Shown here: piece by piece, positions 1 to 9,102 of the stretch | Layout: each line of letters starts with the position of its first letter | Numbering within the stretch: position 1 is the first letter of the stretch | Program-made: the position numbers and the translations under genes | Source of the DNA: CAZMPJ01 sp964568455 | Lineage (GTDB): Bacteria; Margulisbacteria; WOR-1; O2-12-FULL-45-9 | DNA: 64,000 nt | Reading direction: 5' to 3' | Assembly (NCBI GenBank): GCA_964568455.1 | Contig: CAZMPJ010000001.1 | Location: 186,001-250,000 of the forward strand | The notes under the pieces: generated by a model | What the model was told of the DNA's origin: nothing | Database searches by the model: none | What the model saw: only the letters and a program-made list of their open reading frames with translations

Positions 1-1
1 T

Positions 2-1207
2 TTATCACCTTTAGCCATCATGCATTCTCACGAAATACGCATGTATGGATTGATGATGTTGTTATCAATTTTTTCAACACTATATTTTTGGAGGTTAATT
101 AAAAACCAAAAAACCATTTGGAATATTGCTGGTTATTTTGTTTTTACTATTTTACTGGCTTTAACTCATATTTATGCTGTTCTATTTATGGCGGCTCAAT
201 TTATTTTTTTAATAATTAATTACTTGCAGGAGAAAAACCAATCAAAAAGTTTAATTATATTGAGTTTGCAAATATTAGTGGGAGCCTTGGTTTCGTTTTT
301 TTATATTAAAATACTTCTAAGTATCATGCCTAATCTTGCTGGTGGAAAGATAGACATGGTTTTTTCTGTGTTTCCAGCTTATTTTAGGTTGCCGCTAGTA
401 TTTTTTGTGTTTTCGCTGGGTGATACGTTGGCTCCTTGGAATATATTTGTTGTTTTACCGGCGGGTCTTATTTTTGCTTATTTATTTTTGATGAATTTTA
501 AAGAGCTTAAAGACAAAAGGATTGTTTTTCTTTTCATATTATGTGTTGTGCCAATTGGTCTTGCTGCCTTATTGCCATCAACTATTCCTAAATATCTAAT
601 TATGATTTTACCATTTTATTTGCTGCTTATTGCTCATTCTCTATCTATGATTAAAGCTGTGAGCATACGTTATGGCTTGTTGGTTTGTTTGATAGTATTT
701 CAGCTTGTTTCTATTTCTAATTATTATAAATTGCGAGAATATCACAATTCAAATCAAATGGAACCTTGGCAAAAAGTTGCCTCTTTGATTAGTCAAAAAT
801 ATCAAAATGATGATATTATTATTGCTAGTACACGCTTTGTGCCATATCAGTTGTTAAATTATTATTTAAACATGTTGAGTTCTAAACATTATGCTTTGTA
901 TTCTTTGCAAAAAGATATTTATTTTTGGGATGGAAAATATTTTATTTATGATCAAAAGGGTGTTGGTCGAGATTTTTATGCTGTTAATAATCCTAGAATT
1001 TGGTTGATTACTCATATTAGTAATGATCGTTCTTTTCCGCCAGGATATATGAAGAATATAAAAGCGAAAATTAATAAAAATTATCAGTTGGTGTTAGAGC
1101 GGAAATTTATTCCATACGAAGAAACTTTAGTGGCTAAGTTGCCAATAAAGAGGCATATTGCGGGTTCAAATAGAATTACGATAAGCTTATATGAGAGAAG
1201 GGAATAG
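2..1207 (+). CDS. Membrane glycosyltransferase, GT39/ArnT-like, 5' end cut by window
   Basis: The reading frame is open from base 2, before the first ATG at 20, so the gene starts outside the window. The first residues (LSPLAIMHSHEIRMYG) resemble the S-P...E-x-R-x-Y loop of GT39/PMT-type enzymes, which transfer sugars from polyprenyl-phosphate donors outside the cytoplasmic membrane. About eight hydrophobic segments follow to roughly residue 245, and then a soluble tail of about 150 residues. The N-terminal part carrying the acidic catalytic motif is missing from the window. The next gene begins 4 bp after the stop, suggesting an operon. Donor and acceptor are unknown. The general class is fairly safe and the exact function is not. 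Confidence 0.75.
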   Translation, partial: LSPLAIMHSHEIRMYGLMMLLSIFSTLYFWRLIKNQKTIWNIAGYFVFTILLALTHIYAVLFMAAQFIFLIINYLQEKNQSKSLIILSLQILVGALVSFFYIKILLSIMPNLAGGKIDMVFSVFPAYFRLPLVFFVFSLGDTLAPWNIFVVLPAGLIFAYLFLMNFKELKDKRIVFLFILCVVPIGLAALLPSTIPKYLIMILPFYLLLIAHSLSMIKAVSIRYGLLVCLIVFQLVSISNYYKLREYHNSNQMEPWQKVASLISQKYQNDDIIIASTRFVPYQLLNYYLNMLSSKHYALYSLQKDIYFWDGKYFIYDQKGVGRDFYAVNNPRIWLITHISNDRSFPPGYMKNIKAKINKNYQLVLERKFIPYEETLVAKLPIKRHIAGSNRITISLYERRE

Positions 1208-1211
1208 GTAA

Positions 1212-2084
1212 ATGAATAAGAACAATTCGGATTATTATAATCAATGTCCAATCTGTGCGAGCGAAAATATAAGAGATAAGTACAAATTAAAGAGATATTT
1301 AATTTCCGAGTGTTTAAATTGTTCGGTTTTGTTTGTTAAAGAAATCTTGACAATGGATTTTTTGAAAAAACATTATGATCAGTTAGATGGGGATTTTGTA
1401 TATGAAGTTGATAATGAAAAATGCATAAACTATTATTATCAGAAAATTAAATCAGAAATTGAAAAAGCAAAGCCCAACAAGGGGTCTATATTAGATGTTG
1501 GATGTTCTTCGGGATTATTTTTAAATCAAATGAAAGGATGGGAAAGGCATGGTGTTGAGATTTCAAAAAAAATGGGGGCTGTGGCAAAAGAAAAGATTGG
1601 TGCAAATATTCTAATTAAATCTTTTGAGGAATACCCGATTAAATATAATTACTTTGATGTTATTACCCTTCAAGATGTTTTTGACCATTTTATAAGTCCG
1701 CATGAAAATTTAAAAAAATGTTACGCCATGTTAAAACCAGGCGGTTTGTTGGTGATAAAAGTTCATAATATTTCTTGTTTATATGCACGAATAACGGGGG
1801 CAAATTTCTATGCAATAGTGCCACCCTCCCATCTTTTTTATTTCAATGAAAAGGCTTTAAAAATTGTTTTAGATGAGTTTGGGTTTAAAATTTATAAATC
1901 AAGATTTATTGGCCAAGTATTGCAATTAAAAACACTATTTCATAGATTAGCTAGGGAAAAAACCAACACGATGTATTATAAATTGTATAAGTTTCTTGGT
2001 AATAATATGTTGGGAAAAATCAAAATCTATAAAAACCTGAATGATATAATCACGGTGTTTGCAATAAAGCAGGAGGGAAATTAA
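1212..2084 (+). CDS. Class I SAM-dependent methyltransferase with N-terminal zinc-finger-like segment
   Basis: The protein has 290 residues. Two CxxC pairs (C12/C15 and C34/C37) form a short zinc-ribbon-like head. The SAM-binding motif I follows at D95-VGCSSG, and a post-motif (DVITLQDVFDHF) and a LKPGG loop sit where expected for Methyltransf_11/23 proteins. This head-plus-Rossmann layout is frequent in polysaccharide loci, where such proteins are thought to methylate sugars or glycan ends. The start is an ATG behind a GAGAAGGGA ribosome site. The region is noticeably AT-richer than the rfb genes after it. The substrate cannot be read from sequence. Confidence 0.8.
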   Translation: MNKNNSDYYNQCPICASENIRDKYKLKRYLISECLNCSVLFVKEILTMDFLKKHYDQLDGDFVYEVDNEKCINYYYQKIKSEIEKAKPNKGSILDVGCSSGLFLNQMKGWERHGVEISKKMGAVAKEKIGANILIKSFEEYPIKYNYFDVITLQDVFDHFISPHENLKKCYAMLKPGGLLVIKVHNISCLYARITGANFYAIVPPSHLFYFNEKALKIVLDEFGFKIYKSRFIGQVLQLKTLFHRLAREKTNTMYYKLYKFLGNNMLGKIKIYKNLNDIITVFAIKQEGN

Positions 2085-2114
2085 TTTTAATGTTATATAA
2101 GAGGAGGAAATAAG

Positions 2115-2891
2115 ATGAAAATAGTTATATTGGCTGGTGGTTATGGTACAAGGATAGGGGAAGAATCGGCGATTAAGCCTAAGCCTATGATTGAAATTGG
2201 AGAAAAACCGATCCTCTGGCATATTATGAAAACATATTCATATTATGGATTCAACGAATTTGTAATTTGTGTGGGTTATAAGGGATATCAGATTAAAGAG
2301 TATTTTGCTAATTACTTTTTGCATGAATCTGACGTAACTTTTGATTTTGATGGCGAAGAAAAAAGAATTATTCATAGTCATACGGCGGAAGCCTGGAAAG
2401 TAACTTTGGTGGATACAGGTATTGGAACCCAAACCGGAGGAAGACTAAAGAGAGTTAAAAAATATTTGGACAATGAAACTTTTATGCTTACTTATGGTGA
2501 TGGGGTTGGAGATATTAATATAAAAGAATTGCTTGAATATCATCGTGCTCATGGCAAATTAGCTACGGTTACAGCGGTAAGACCGTTAGGCCGTTTTGGG
2601 GCTTTAAGTATAAAAAAAGATAACAGTGTTAGTAAGTTTCAAGAAAAAACAGAAGGGAATAATTCCTGGATCAATGGCGGGTTTTTTGTGCTAGAGCCTA
2701 AAGTTCTCGATTATATAGAAGGTGACTCTATGCCTTTTGAAAATGATCCGGTTAGAAAATTAGCCAAAGAAGGACAATTGATGGCTTGCCAGCATAATGG
2801 TTTTTGGCAGCCAATGGATACTTTAAGAGAAAAAAAGATGTTAGAAGGTTTGTGGAAATCGGGCAAAGCACCATGGAAGGTTTGGAAATGA
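2115..2891 (+). CDS. rfbF: Glucose-1-phosphate cytidylyltransferase
   Basis: This enzyme makes CDP-glucose from glucose-1-phosphate and CTP, the first step of CDP-3,6-dideoxyhexose synthesis. The 258 residues match the usual length of RfbF/AscA. The nucleotide-binding signature LAGGYGTR lies at residues 6-13, followed by KPKPMIEIG. The LTYGDGVGD acidic metal site is near residue 127 and WINGGFFVLEP is further on. A strong GAGGAGG ribosome site sits 7 bp before the ATG. The stop overlaps the rfbG start as ATGA, and rfbG and rfbH follow directly, which makes the CTP rather than dTTP assignment secure. Confidence 0.93.
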   Translation: MKIVILAGGYGTRIGEESAIKPKPMIEIGEKPILWHIMKTYSYYGFNEFVICVGYKGYQIKEYFANYFLHESDVTFDFDGEEKRIIHSHTAEAWKVTLVDTGIGTQTGGRLKRVKKYLDNETFMLTYGDGVGDINIKELLEYHRAHGKLATVTAVRPLGRFGALSIKKDNSVSKFQEKTEGNNSWINGGFFVLEPKVLDYIEGDSMPFENDPVRKLAKEGQLMACQHNGFWQPMDTLREKKMLEGLWKSGKAPWKVWK

Positions 2892-3916
2892 GTTTTTGGA
2901 AAGATAAGAAAGTATTTATAACCGGACATACTGGCTTTAAAGGTTCCTGGTTATGTTTATGGCTTAATATGTTGGGGGCCAATGTAACCGGTTATGCTCT
3001 TCAGCCACCAACTGATCCCAGTCTTTTTAAGTTATGCAAAATAGAGGAAGTAGTTAATTCAATTATTGCTGATATCAGAGATTTGGAGTCTTTAAAAAAG
3101 GCCGTGATTAATGCTGAACCAGAAATTGTTATTCACATGGCAGCCCAACCGATTGTCCGTGAATCTTATAAGGTTCCAGTTGAAACATTTGAAACTAATG
3201 TTATGGGAACAGTTAACTTGCTTGAGGCAGTAAGAGAATGCCCATCAGTTAAATCTGTTGTGGTTGTTACTACAGACAAAGTGTATAAAAATCCTGATAT
3301 TAATAGTAAAGCGTTTAAAGAAGAAGATGCTTTGGGAGGATATGATCCATATTCCAGTAGCAAAGCTGGCGCAGAGTTGGTAGCCAATGCTTATTATTGT
3401 TCATATTTTAAAGGTAAAGTAAGCTTAGCAACGGCCAGGGCGGGGAATGTGATTGGGGGTGGGGATTTTGCTGATGATCGTTTGGTTCCTGACTTTGTTA
3501 GGGCAATAATAAATAATAAGCCAATTGAAGTGCGCAATCCCAAAGCAGTACGGCCATGGCAGCACGTTTTAGATTCATTAAACGGTTATATGCTATTGGC
3601 ACAAAAAGGTTGTGAGGGAGCTTGGAATTTTGGACCAGATAAGAAAGATGTTAAAACCGTTGAATGGTTAACTAAGAAATTATGTGATATTTGGGAGAAA
3701 GGGGCTTCTTTTCAGCTGGATCAAAATAAACATCCGCATGAGGCTCATTATTTAGAACTTGATTCAAAAAAGGCAAGAAAAGAACTTGGCTGGAAGCCAA
3801 AATGGGATCTTGAGCAAGCTTTGGATAAAATTGTGAAATGGACAAAAGCTTATATGGCAAAAGAAGATATGAGAAAAATTTGTATACAGCAAATTGAGGA
3901 ATATTTAAATGACTAA
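2888..3916 (+). CDS. rfbG: CDP-glucose 4,6-dehydratase
   Basis: This NAD-dependent extended SDR converts CDP-glucose to CDP-4-keto-6-deoxyglucose. I place the start at the ATG overlapping the rfbF stop, giving 342 residues. An upstream in-frame ATG at 2804 would extend the protein through rfbF and lacks support. The dinucleotide motif G13-H-T-G16-F-K-G19 is exact for the family. TTDKVYKN at about 128-135 and Y155-x3-K159 form the active site. The GHTGFKGSW and RPWQHVLD strings are typical of RfbG and separate it from RmlB. It is translationally coupled to rfbF and overlaps rfbH by 8 bp. Confidence 0.93.
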   Translation: MSFWKDKKVFITGHTGFKGSWLCLWLNMLGANVTGYALQPPTDPSLFKLCKIEEVVNSIIADIRDLESLKKAVINAEPEIVIHMAAQPIVRESYKVPVETFETNVMGTVNLLEAVRECPSVKSVVVVTTDKVYKNPDINSKAFKEEDALGGYDPYSSSKAGAELVANAYYCSYFKGKVSLATARAGNVIGGGDFADDRLVPDFVRAIINNKPIEVRNPKAVRPWQHVLDSLNGYMLLAQKGCEGAWNFGPDKKDVKTVEWLTKKLCDIWEKGASFQLDQNKHPHEAHYLELDSKKARKELGWKPKWDLEQALDKIVKWTKAYMAKEDMRKICIQQIEEYLND

Positions 3917-5237
3917 AAGAGAAGAAATATTAAAACTAATAAAAGGATATTATCAGGAGCAGTTTGCAAAGAAAAAAGAATTTAAGACTGGCGACAAGAT
4001 TTCTTATGCTGGCCGAGTGTTTGATGAAAAAGAAATTGAGAACTTGGTTGATGCTTCTTTAGATTTTTGGCTGACAACTGGCAAATATGTGGATAAATTT
4101 GAAAAAAAGTTTTCCCAATTTTTAGGGGTTAAATACTGTTCGTTGGTTAATTCCGGGTCTTCTGCTAATTTATTGGCTTTTATGGCTTTAACTTCACCCA
4201 AATTAAAAGACAAGAAAATCAATAAAGGTGATGAGGTTATAACTGTGGCAGCCGGATTTCCAACTACCATTGCGCCTATTATCCAATATGGTGCTGTGCC
4301 GGTTTTTGTCGATGTCACTTTGCCTGGTTATAATATTGATTGCTCACAACTTGAAAAAGCTTTATCCGATAAAACCAAAGCAGTTTTTATTGCTCATACT
4401 TTGGGAAATCCGTTTGATCTTAAAAAGATAATGGAATTTTGCCAAAAACATGATCTTTGGTTAATTGAAGATAATTGTGATTCTTTGGGCTCAAAATATG
4501 ATGGTAAATACACAGGAACTTTTGGCCACATTGGCACGTCTAGTTTTTATCCGCCGCACCACATGACGATGGGAGAGGGCGGCGCGGTTTATACTAATGA
4601 TTTACAACTCAAAAGAATTATTGATTCTATGCGGGATTGGGGTAGGGATTGTTACTGTCCTTCAGGCAAAGACAATTCTTGTGGCAAGCGCTTTAAACAG
4701 CAGTTAGGCGAGCTCCCATATGGTTATGATCACAAATATACTTATTCCCACTTTGGTTATAATTTAAAAGCAACAGATTTACAGGCAGCGATTGGTTGTG
4801 CTCAACTGGAAAAACTTCCTTCTTTTGTTGAGGCAAGAAAAAAGAATTGGCAAAAATTAAAAGAGGGCTTAGCTTCATTATCGAACAAACTTATTTTGCC
4901 GGAAGCTCAGGAAAATTCTGATCCCAGTTGGTTTGGATTTTTAATGACAGTTAAAGAAGATGCTGGCTTTAATCGAGCTGAAATAGTTGATCATCTTGAG
5001 TCAAAAGGAATTCAAACCCGGATGCTTTTTGCCGGTAATATGATTAAACATCCTTGTTTTGATGAAATGAGAAAGGCTAAAACAGGATATCGGGTTGTTG
5101 GGGATTTAAAAAACACTGATTTGATTATGAATCAGACTTTTTGGGTTGGGGTTTATCCGGGCATGACCAATGAAATGTTAAATCACATGATTAACCAGAT
5201 AAGAGAATGTTGCAAAAAAACAGGAGGAAAACAGTAA
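3909..5237 (+). CDS. rfbH: CDP-4-keto-6-deoxyglucose 3-dehydratase (E1), PMP and [2Fe-2S] dependent
   Basis: This enzyme carries out C-3 deoxygenation of CDP-4-keto-6-deoxyglucose. It has a DegT-type aminotransferase fold, but the internal-aldimine Lys is replaced by His: H217 lies in the string YPPHHMTMGEGG. The cluster ligands follow the characterised E1 spacing exactly, C190-x57-C248-x-C250-x7-C258. The length of 442 residues is normal. The known enzyme needs an electron donor (E3, RfbI/AscD), and none is visible in this window. The ATG lies inside the end of rfbG. The product, CDP-4-keto-3,6-dideoxyglucose, is the branch point to abequose, paratose, tyvelose, ascarylose or yersiniose. Confidence 0.95.
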   Translation: MTKREEILKLIKGYYQEQFAKKKEFKTGDKISYAGRVFDEKEIENLVDASLDFWLTTGKYVDKFEKKFSQFLGVKYCSLVNSGSSANLLAFMALTSPKLKDKKINKGDEVITVAAGFPTTIAPIIQYGAVPVFVDVTLPGYNIDCSQLEKALSDKTKAVFIAHTLGNPFDLKKIMEFCQKHDLWLIEDNCDSLGSKYDGKYTGTFGHIGTSSFYPPHHMTMGEGGAVYTNDLQLKRIIDSMRDWGRDCYCPSGKDNSCGKRFKQQLGELPYGYDHKYTYSHFGYNLKATDLQAAIGCAQLEKLPSFVEARKKNWQKLKEGLASLSNKLILPEAQENSDPSWFGFLMTVKEDAGFNRAEIVDHLESKGIQTRMLFAGNMIKHPCFDEMRKAKTGYRVVGDLKNTDLIMNQTFWVGVYPGMTNEMLNHMINQIRECCKKTGGKQ

Positions 5238-6755
5238 ATGGAATTCAATAAGCTTTTTATTTTTGAAATGGCCAATAATCATTCAGGAGACGTTGAGCAT
5301 GGTATTGAAGTAATAAAAAAGGTGAGTGAGGCGGCAAAAAAGCATAAATTTAATTTTGCCTTCAAATTCCAATATAGGAATTTAGATACCTTTATTCATC
5401 CCGATTATAAAGAGCGTAAAGATATTAAATATGTAAAAAGGTTTTCTGAAACTGCTTTAAAAGAAGAGGGTTTTTTAAAATTAAAAAAAGAAGTTGAAAA
5501 GCAAGGGTTAATGACGATTTGCACTCCGTTTGATGAAGAATCAGTGGATAAGATTGTTAGACAGAAATATGCCGTCTTAAAAATTGCCAGCTGTTCTTTT
5601 ACTGACTGGCCGCTGCTAGAAAAAATAGCTCAAACTGATCTACCTATCATTGCCTCTACGGCAGGAGCTAGCCTAGAAGAGATTGATCAAGTGGTTTCTT
5701 TTTTTGAGCATAGAAAGAAAAAACTTTGCATTATGCATTGTGTTGGAGAATATCCTACAAAAAAAGATAATCTTCAATTAGACCAGATAGATCTGCTGAT
5801 TAAGCGTTATCCGGAAATAACCATTGGTTTTTCCACTCATGAAGAGCCGGATAATACAGATGCTATAAAAATGGCTATTGCTAAAGGAGCAAAAGTGTTT
5901 GAGAGGCATGTAGCAGTGGCAACAGACAAAAATCCCATTAATGGCTATTCTTCTACTCCTGAGCAAATTGATCAGTGGCTTCTGGCTGCGGAACAGGCTT
6001 ATGAAATGGAAGGAGTACAAGATAAACGTTATGAATTTTCTGAAAAAGAATCAAATGCTTTAAGAAGCTTAAAAAGAGGGGCGTTTGCTAAGGTTGATCT
6101 TAAAAAAGGCGATAAAATAAAAAAAGACAATGTTTTTTATGCGATACCTTCTCAAGCAGGTCAATTGGTGGCTAATGATGTTTCAAAGTATTCAGAATAT
6201 ATTTTGCAAAAAGATACTAAAGCTAATGAAGCGGTTAATTTAAAAGATTTAAAGGTTAAATATTTGCGAGAAAAAGTTTTAAAAATTATCAAACAGTTAA
6301 AAGATATAATTTTAAAAGCGCACATTGCTTTGCCGAATAAAGTTGATTTAGAACTATCTCATCATTATGGCTTAGAAAAATATGAAGAATGGGGCGCGGC
6401 AATTTTAAATTGTATTAATCGGGAATACTGTAAAAAGTTAATTATTCTGTTGCCTGGCCAAAATCATCCTTTTCATTATCATGTAAAAAAAGAAGAAACT
6501 TTTCATGTTTTATATGGTGATATGGAAGTTAATGTGGCAGGCAAGGCGCAAACCTTAAAAGCCGGGGATATGTTAACCGTTGAAAGAAATGCCAATCATA
6601 GTTTTTCTTCTAAGAACGGTTGCATTTTTGAAGAGGTTTCAACCACTCATTATAAAAATGACTCTTTTTACGAAGATCAAAAAGTTATAGATAATAAAGA
6701 CCGAAAAACAGCCATGACTTTTCGTTCTGACTGGTTATATAAGGAGATAAAATGA
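5238..6755 (+). CDS. NeuB-family sugar acid synthase fused to a C-terminal cupin
   Basis: Residues 1 to about 265 form a NeuB-type TIM barrel, which condenses phosphoenolpyruvate with an aldose. It shows FEMANNHSGD at the start, TICTPFDEESV, IASCSFTDWPLL, GFSTHEEPD and a metal-site-like FERHVAV. An SAF-like antifreeze domain covers about 275-345 (RSLKRGAFAKVDLKKGDKI). The last 110 residues add a cupin with an HxH...E...H set (HPFHYHVKKEETFH, about 408-425). The usual NeuB ends after SAF, at about 345 residues. The gene starts at the base after rfbH and overlaps the HAD gene by 4 bp. The substrate is unknown; the cupin may isomerise or bind a sugar. It is a paralogue of the pseI-like gene at 45738. 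Confidence 0.85.
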   Translation: MEFNKLFIFEMANNHSGDVEHGIEVIKKVSEAAKKHKFNFAFKFQYRNLDTFIHPDYKERKDIKYVKRFSETALKEEGFLKLKKEVEKQGLMTICTPFDEESVDKIVRQKYAVLKIASCSFTDWPLLEKIAQTDLPIIASTAGASLEEIDQVVSFFEHRKKKLCIMHCVGEYPTKKDNLQLDQIDLLIKRYPEITIGFSTHEEPDNTDAIKMAIAKGAKVFERHVAVATDKNPINGYSSTPEQIDQWLLAAEQAYEMEGVQDKRYEFSEKESNALRSLKRGAFAKVDLKKGDKIKKDNVFYAIPSQAGQLVANDVSKYSEYILQKDTKANEAVNLKDLKVKYLREKVLKIIKQLKDIILKAHIALPNKVDLELSHHYGLEKYEEWGAAILNCINREYCKKLIILLPGQNHPFHYHVKKEETFHVLYGDMEVNVAGKAQTLKAGDMLTVERNANHSFSSKNGCIFEEVSTTHYKNDSFYEDQKVIDNKDRKTAMTFRSDWLYKEIK

Positions 6756-7315
6756 TTACCATTGCCTGGGATGTTGATGATGTATTAAATGATGTAATGC
6801 GTTGTTGGTTAGAACAAAAATGGAAACCAGAGCACCCGGGTTGCACTGTTGCTTTTGAGCAAATAACTCAAAATACTCCAGAGCGCATTTTAAAAAGCAC
6901 AAAGGAAGAGTATTTAACTTCTTTAGATGATTTCAGGTTGTCTGGATTATATGCTGAAATGAAACCTGATCCAGTGGTTTTGGAATGGTTTAAGAAAAAT
7001 GGGCATAAAGCCAGACACATTGTTTTAACCGCGGTTCCAACCAAGGCTGCGCAGATTTCTGCTGCCTGGGTAATGAAAAATTTTGGCCGGTGGATAAGAA
7101 GTTTTAATTTTGTTCCTTCTCCCAGAGAAGCTGGTGAAGTTTTAATTAGTAAAGCGCAGTATTTAAAATGGTTTGGCAAGGCAGATGTGTTAATCGAAGA
7201 TAATGAGCAAAATGTTTATGAGGCTGAAAAAATAGGGGTTAAAGGTATTTTAGTGAGTAAGCCGTGGAATAAAAGCAGAATAGGAATTAAGGAGGCTTTA
7301 ACACAAATTTTATGA
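6752..7315 (+). CDS. HAD-superfamily hydrolase-like protein
   Basis: A small protein of 187 residues begins with the HAD motif I D7-V-D9-D10-V. It ends with a motif-IV-like DVLIEDNEQNV (about 147-157), and a threonine (VLTAVP) stands at the motif II position near residue 92. It resembles short phosphatases of the 5'-nucleotidase type. It lies between a NeuB-type synthase and a TPP enzyme and overlaps both by 4 bp. A sugar-phosphate or sugar-acid-phosphate phosphatase role is reasonable, in the way NeuB-9P pathways need a phosphatase. That role is inferred; only the HAD fold is directly supported. Confidence 0.75.
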   Translation: MITIAWDVDDVLNDVMRCWLEQKWKPEHPGCTVAFEQITQNTPERILKSTKEEYLTSLDDFRLSGLYAEMKPDPVVLEWFKKNGHKARHIVLTAVPTKAAQISAAWVMKNFGRWIRSFNFVPSPREAGEVLISKAQYLKWFGKADVLIEDNEQNVYEAEKIGVKGILVSKPWNKSRIGIKEALTQIL

Positions 7316-9102
7316 TTAAACTATCTGATTATGTATTTAAATATATTGCCAACTTAGGAGTAAAAGATGTGTTTATGCTTTCTGGTGGTGGATGTATGCA
7401 TTTGGTTGATTCTTTGGGTAGAAATAAAGATTTAAACTATGTTTGCTGTTTGCATGAGCAAGTAGCTTCTTTTGCTGCTACTGGTTATGCTCAATATACT
7501 AACAATTTAGGAGTAGCCCTTGTTACTACTGGGCCAGGAAGCACAAACGCGATTACTGGGGTTACTGCGGCTTTTACTGATTCAATTCCAACTTTAATTT
7601 TATCTGGCCAGGTAAAGCGGCCTGATATCTGCAAAGGAACCTGTGTTCGCACGCTTGGTTTTCAAGAAATTGATATTGTTGCAATGGTAAGTCCAATTAC
7701 CAAATATGCAGTGACAGTTTTAGATCCAAATGAAATAAAATATCATCTTGATAAAGCTTGTTTTCTGGCGCAATCAGGTCGGCCAGGACCGGTTTGGCTG
7801 GATATTCCGCTTGATGTGCAAGCAACTATGATTGATGAAGCGAAATTAAAATCTTTTAAACCTAAAGAGCAGGTAACTAAGCCATCAGATAAAATTGCTA
7901 AAATTATTGATCTAATTAACAAATCAGAACGACCGGTAATTATTGCTGGTTATGGGATTAAAGTTTCAAACAACGAAAATGGTTTTATAGAACTAGCTAA
8001 AAAGTTAAATATTCCGATTCTCACTACCTGGAAAGCCTTGGATCTATTACCAGAAGACGATGAGTTGTTTTTTGGCCGGCCAGGGTGCATAGGTCAACGT
8101 GGAGCCAATTTTATCCAACAAAATTCTGATTTAGTTGTTTCTATAGGAGCCAGGCTTGATTTTGGGCAGATTGGCTATTCTCATGAAACTTTTGCTCGCG
8201 AAGCAAAAAAAATTATTGTTGATGTAGACGCGGCAGAGCTTAAGAAATTTAAATTTAAAACCGATGTAGCGGTTAATCTTAGCGCAGACTTGTTTATTAA
8301 TGAATTTCTAAAACAAATCAATAAGGTAAAAATGAAAGATCGGGCAGTTTGGTTTAAAAAGTGTAAGGAGTGGAAAGCTAAGTACCCGGTTGTTTTAAAA
8401 GAGCACTGGGATAAAAAGGATTATGTTAGCACCTATGCTTTAGTCGATGCCCTGTCTGATTTGTCTGATACAAACGATGTCTTTGCTCCTGAAAACTCTG
8501 GGGCTGCCAGCGAAATCGTTATGCAGGCTTTAAGGCTCAAAAAGGGGCAAAGGGTGATTGCTACTAACACCTTAGGGTCAATGGGATCGGGGTTGCCGGC
8601 AAGTATTGGTGCTTGTGTTGCCAGTGGCAAGAAAAAAACTATTTCCGTTATTGGTGATGGCGGGTTACAAATGAATATTCAGGATCTTGAAACAGTTGCC
8701 AGATTAAAATTACCTATAAAATATTTTATTCTTAGTAATCAGGGTTATGGTTCAATCAGAAACACGCAGCGAAATTATTTCAAGGGCTTATATGTTGGTT
8801 CTGATCCAAGCAGTGGGGTAACTGTTCCTGATTTAAAGAAAATTGCTAATGCTTATGAGATTAAGTATTTTGTGATTTCAAAAAATAGTGATATTAAGAA
8901 GGTTGTTAGAGAAGCTTTGTCTTTTGAAGGTCCAATTATTTGCGATGTATTGATTGATCCAGCTGAGCCAACCATGCCAAAGCTTAAATCTCAAGTAAAA
9001 CCTGATGGTTCAATGGTTTCCAAGCCGCTGGAAGATCTTTGGCCGTTTTTAGATCGAGAAGAATTTAAAGCAAACATGATGGTAAAACCTTTAGATGAAT
9101 AA
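7312..9102 (+). CDS. Thiamine diphosphate-dependent enzyme, acetolactate synthase-like
   Basis: At 596 residues it has the three-domain layout of the acetolactate synthase/pyruvate oxidase family. The catalytic Glu is E49 in HEQVASFAATGYAQ, TTGPGSTNAITGV is near 79, and the TPP-binding motif runs from G448-D-G450 to N476. The central domain has a GYGIKVS nucleotide-type loop. Its placement behind rfbFGH recalls YerE, a known TPP/FAD enzyme that adds a two-carbon unit from pyruvate to C-4 of CDP-4-keto-3,6-dideoxyglucose in yersiniose A synthesis. That match is an inference from context. It could instead act with the NeuB-like and HAD neighbours. It overlaps both adjacent genes. Confidence 0.85.
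   Translation: MIKLSDYVFKYIANLGVKDVFMLSGGGCMHLVDSLGRNKDLNYVCCLHEQVASFAATGYAQYTNNLGVALVTTGPGSTNAITGVTAAFTDSIPTLILSGQVKRPDICKGTCVRTLGFQEIDIVAMVSPITKYAVTVLDPNEIKYHLDKACFLAQSGRPGPVWLDIPLDVQATMIDEAKLKSFKPKEQVTKPSDKIAKIIDLINKSERPVIIAGYGIKVSNNENGFIELAKKLNIPILTTWKALDLLPEDDELFFGRPGCIGQRGANFIQQNSDLVVSIGARLDFGQIGYSHETFAREAKKIIVDVDAAELKKFKFKTDVAVNLSADLFINEFLKQINKVKMKDRAVWFKKCKEWKAKYPVVLKEHWDKKDYVSTYALVDALSDLSDTNDVFAPENSGAASEIVMQALRLKKGQRVIATNTLGSMGSGLPASIGACVASGKKKTISVIGDGGLQMNIQDLETVARLKLPIKYFILSNQGYGSIRNTQRNYFKGLYVGSDPSSGVTVPDLKKIANAYEIKYFVISKNSDIKKVVREALSFEGPIICDVLIDPAEPTMPKLKSQVKPDGSMVSKPLEDLWPFLDREEFKANMMVKPLDE

Noticed and set aside
2804..2887. Longer N-terminus for rfbG starting at 2804
   Set aside because: It would overlap rfbF by 88 bp; the ATG at 2888 in an ATGA overlap places the NAD motif at the normal distance from the start.
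2889..2891. Reassigned TGA codon (code 25), as in some candidate phyla
   Set aside because: TGA ends many genes here exactly at ATGA overlaps, and no reading frame needs it as a sense codon.
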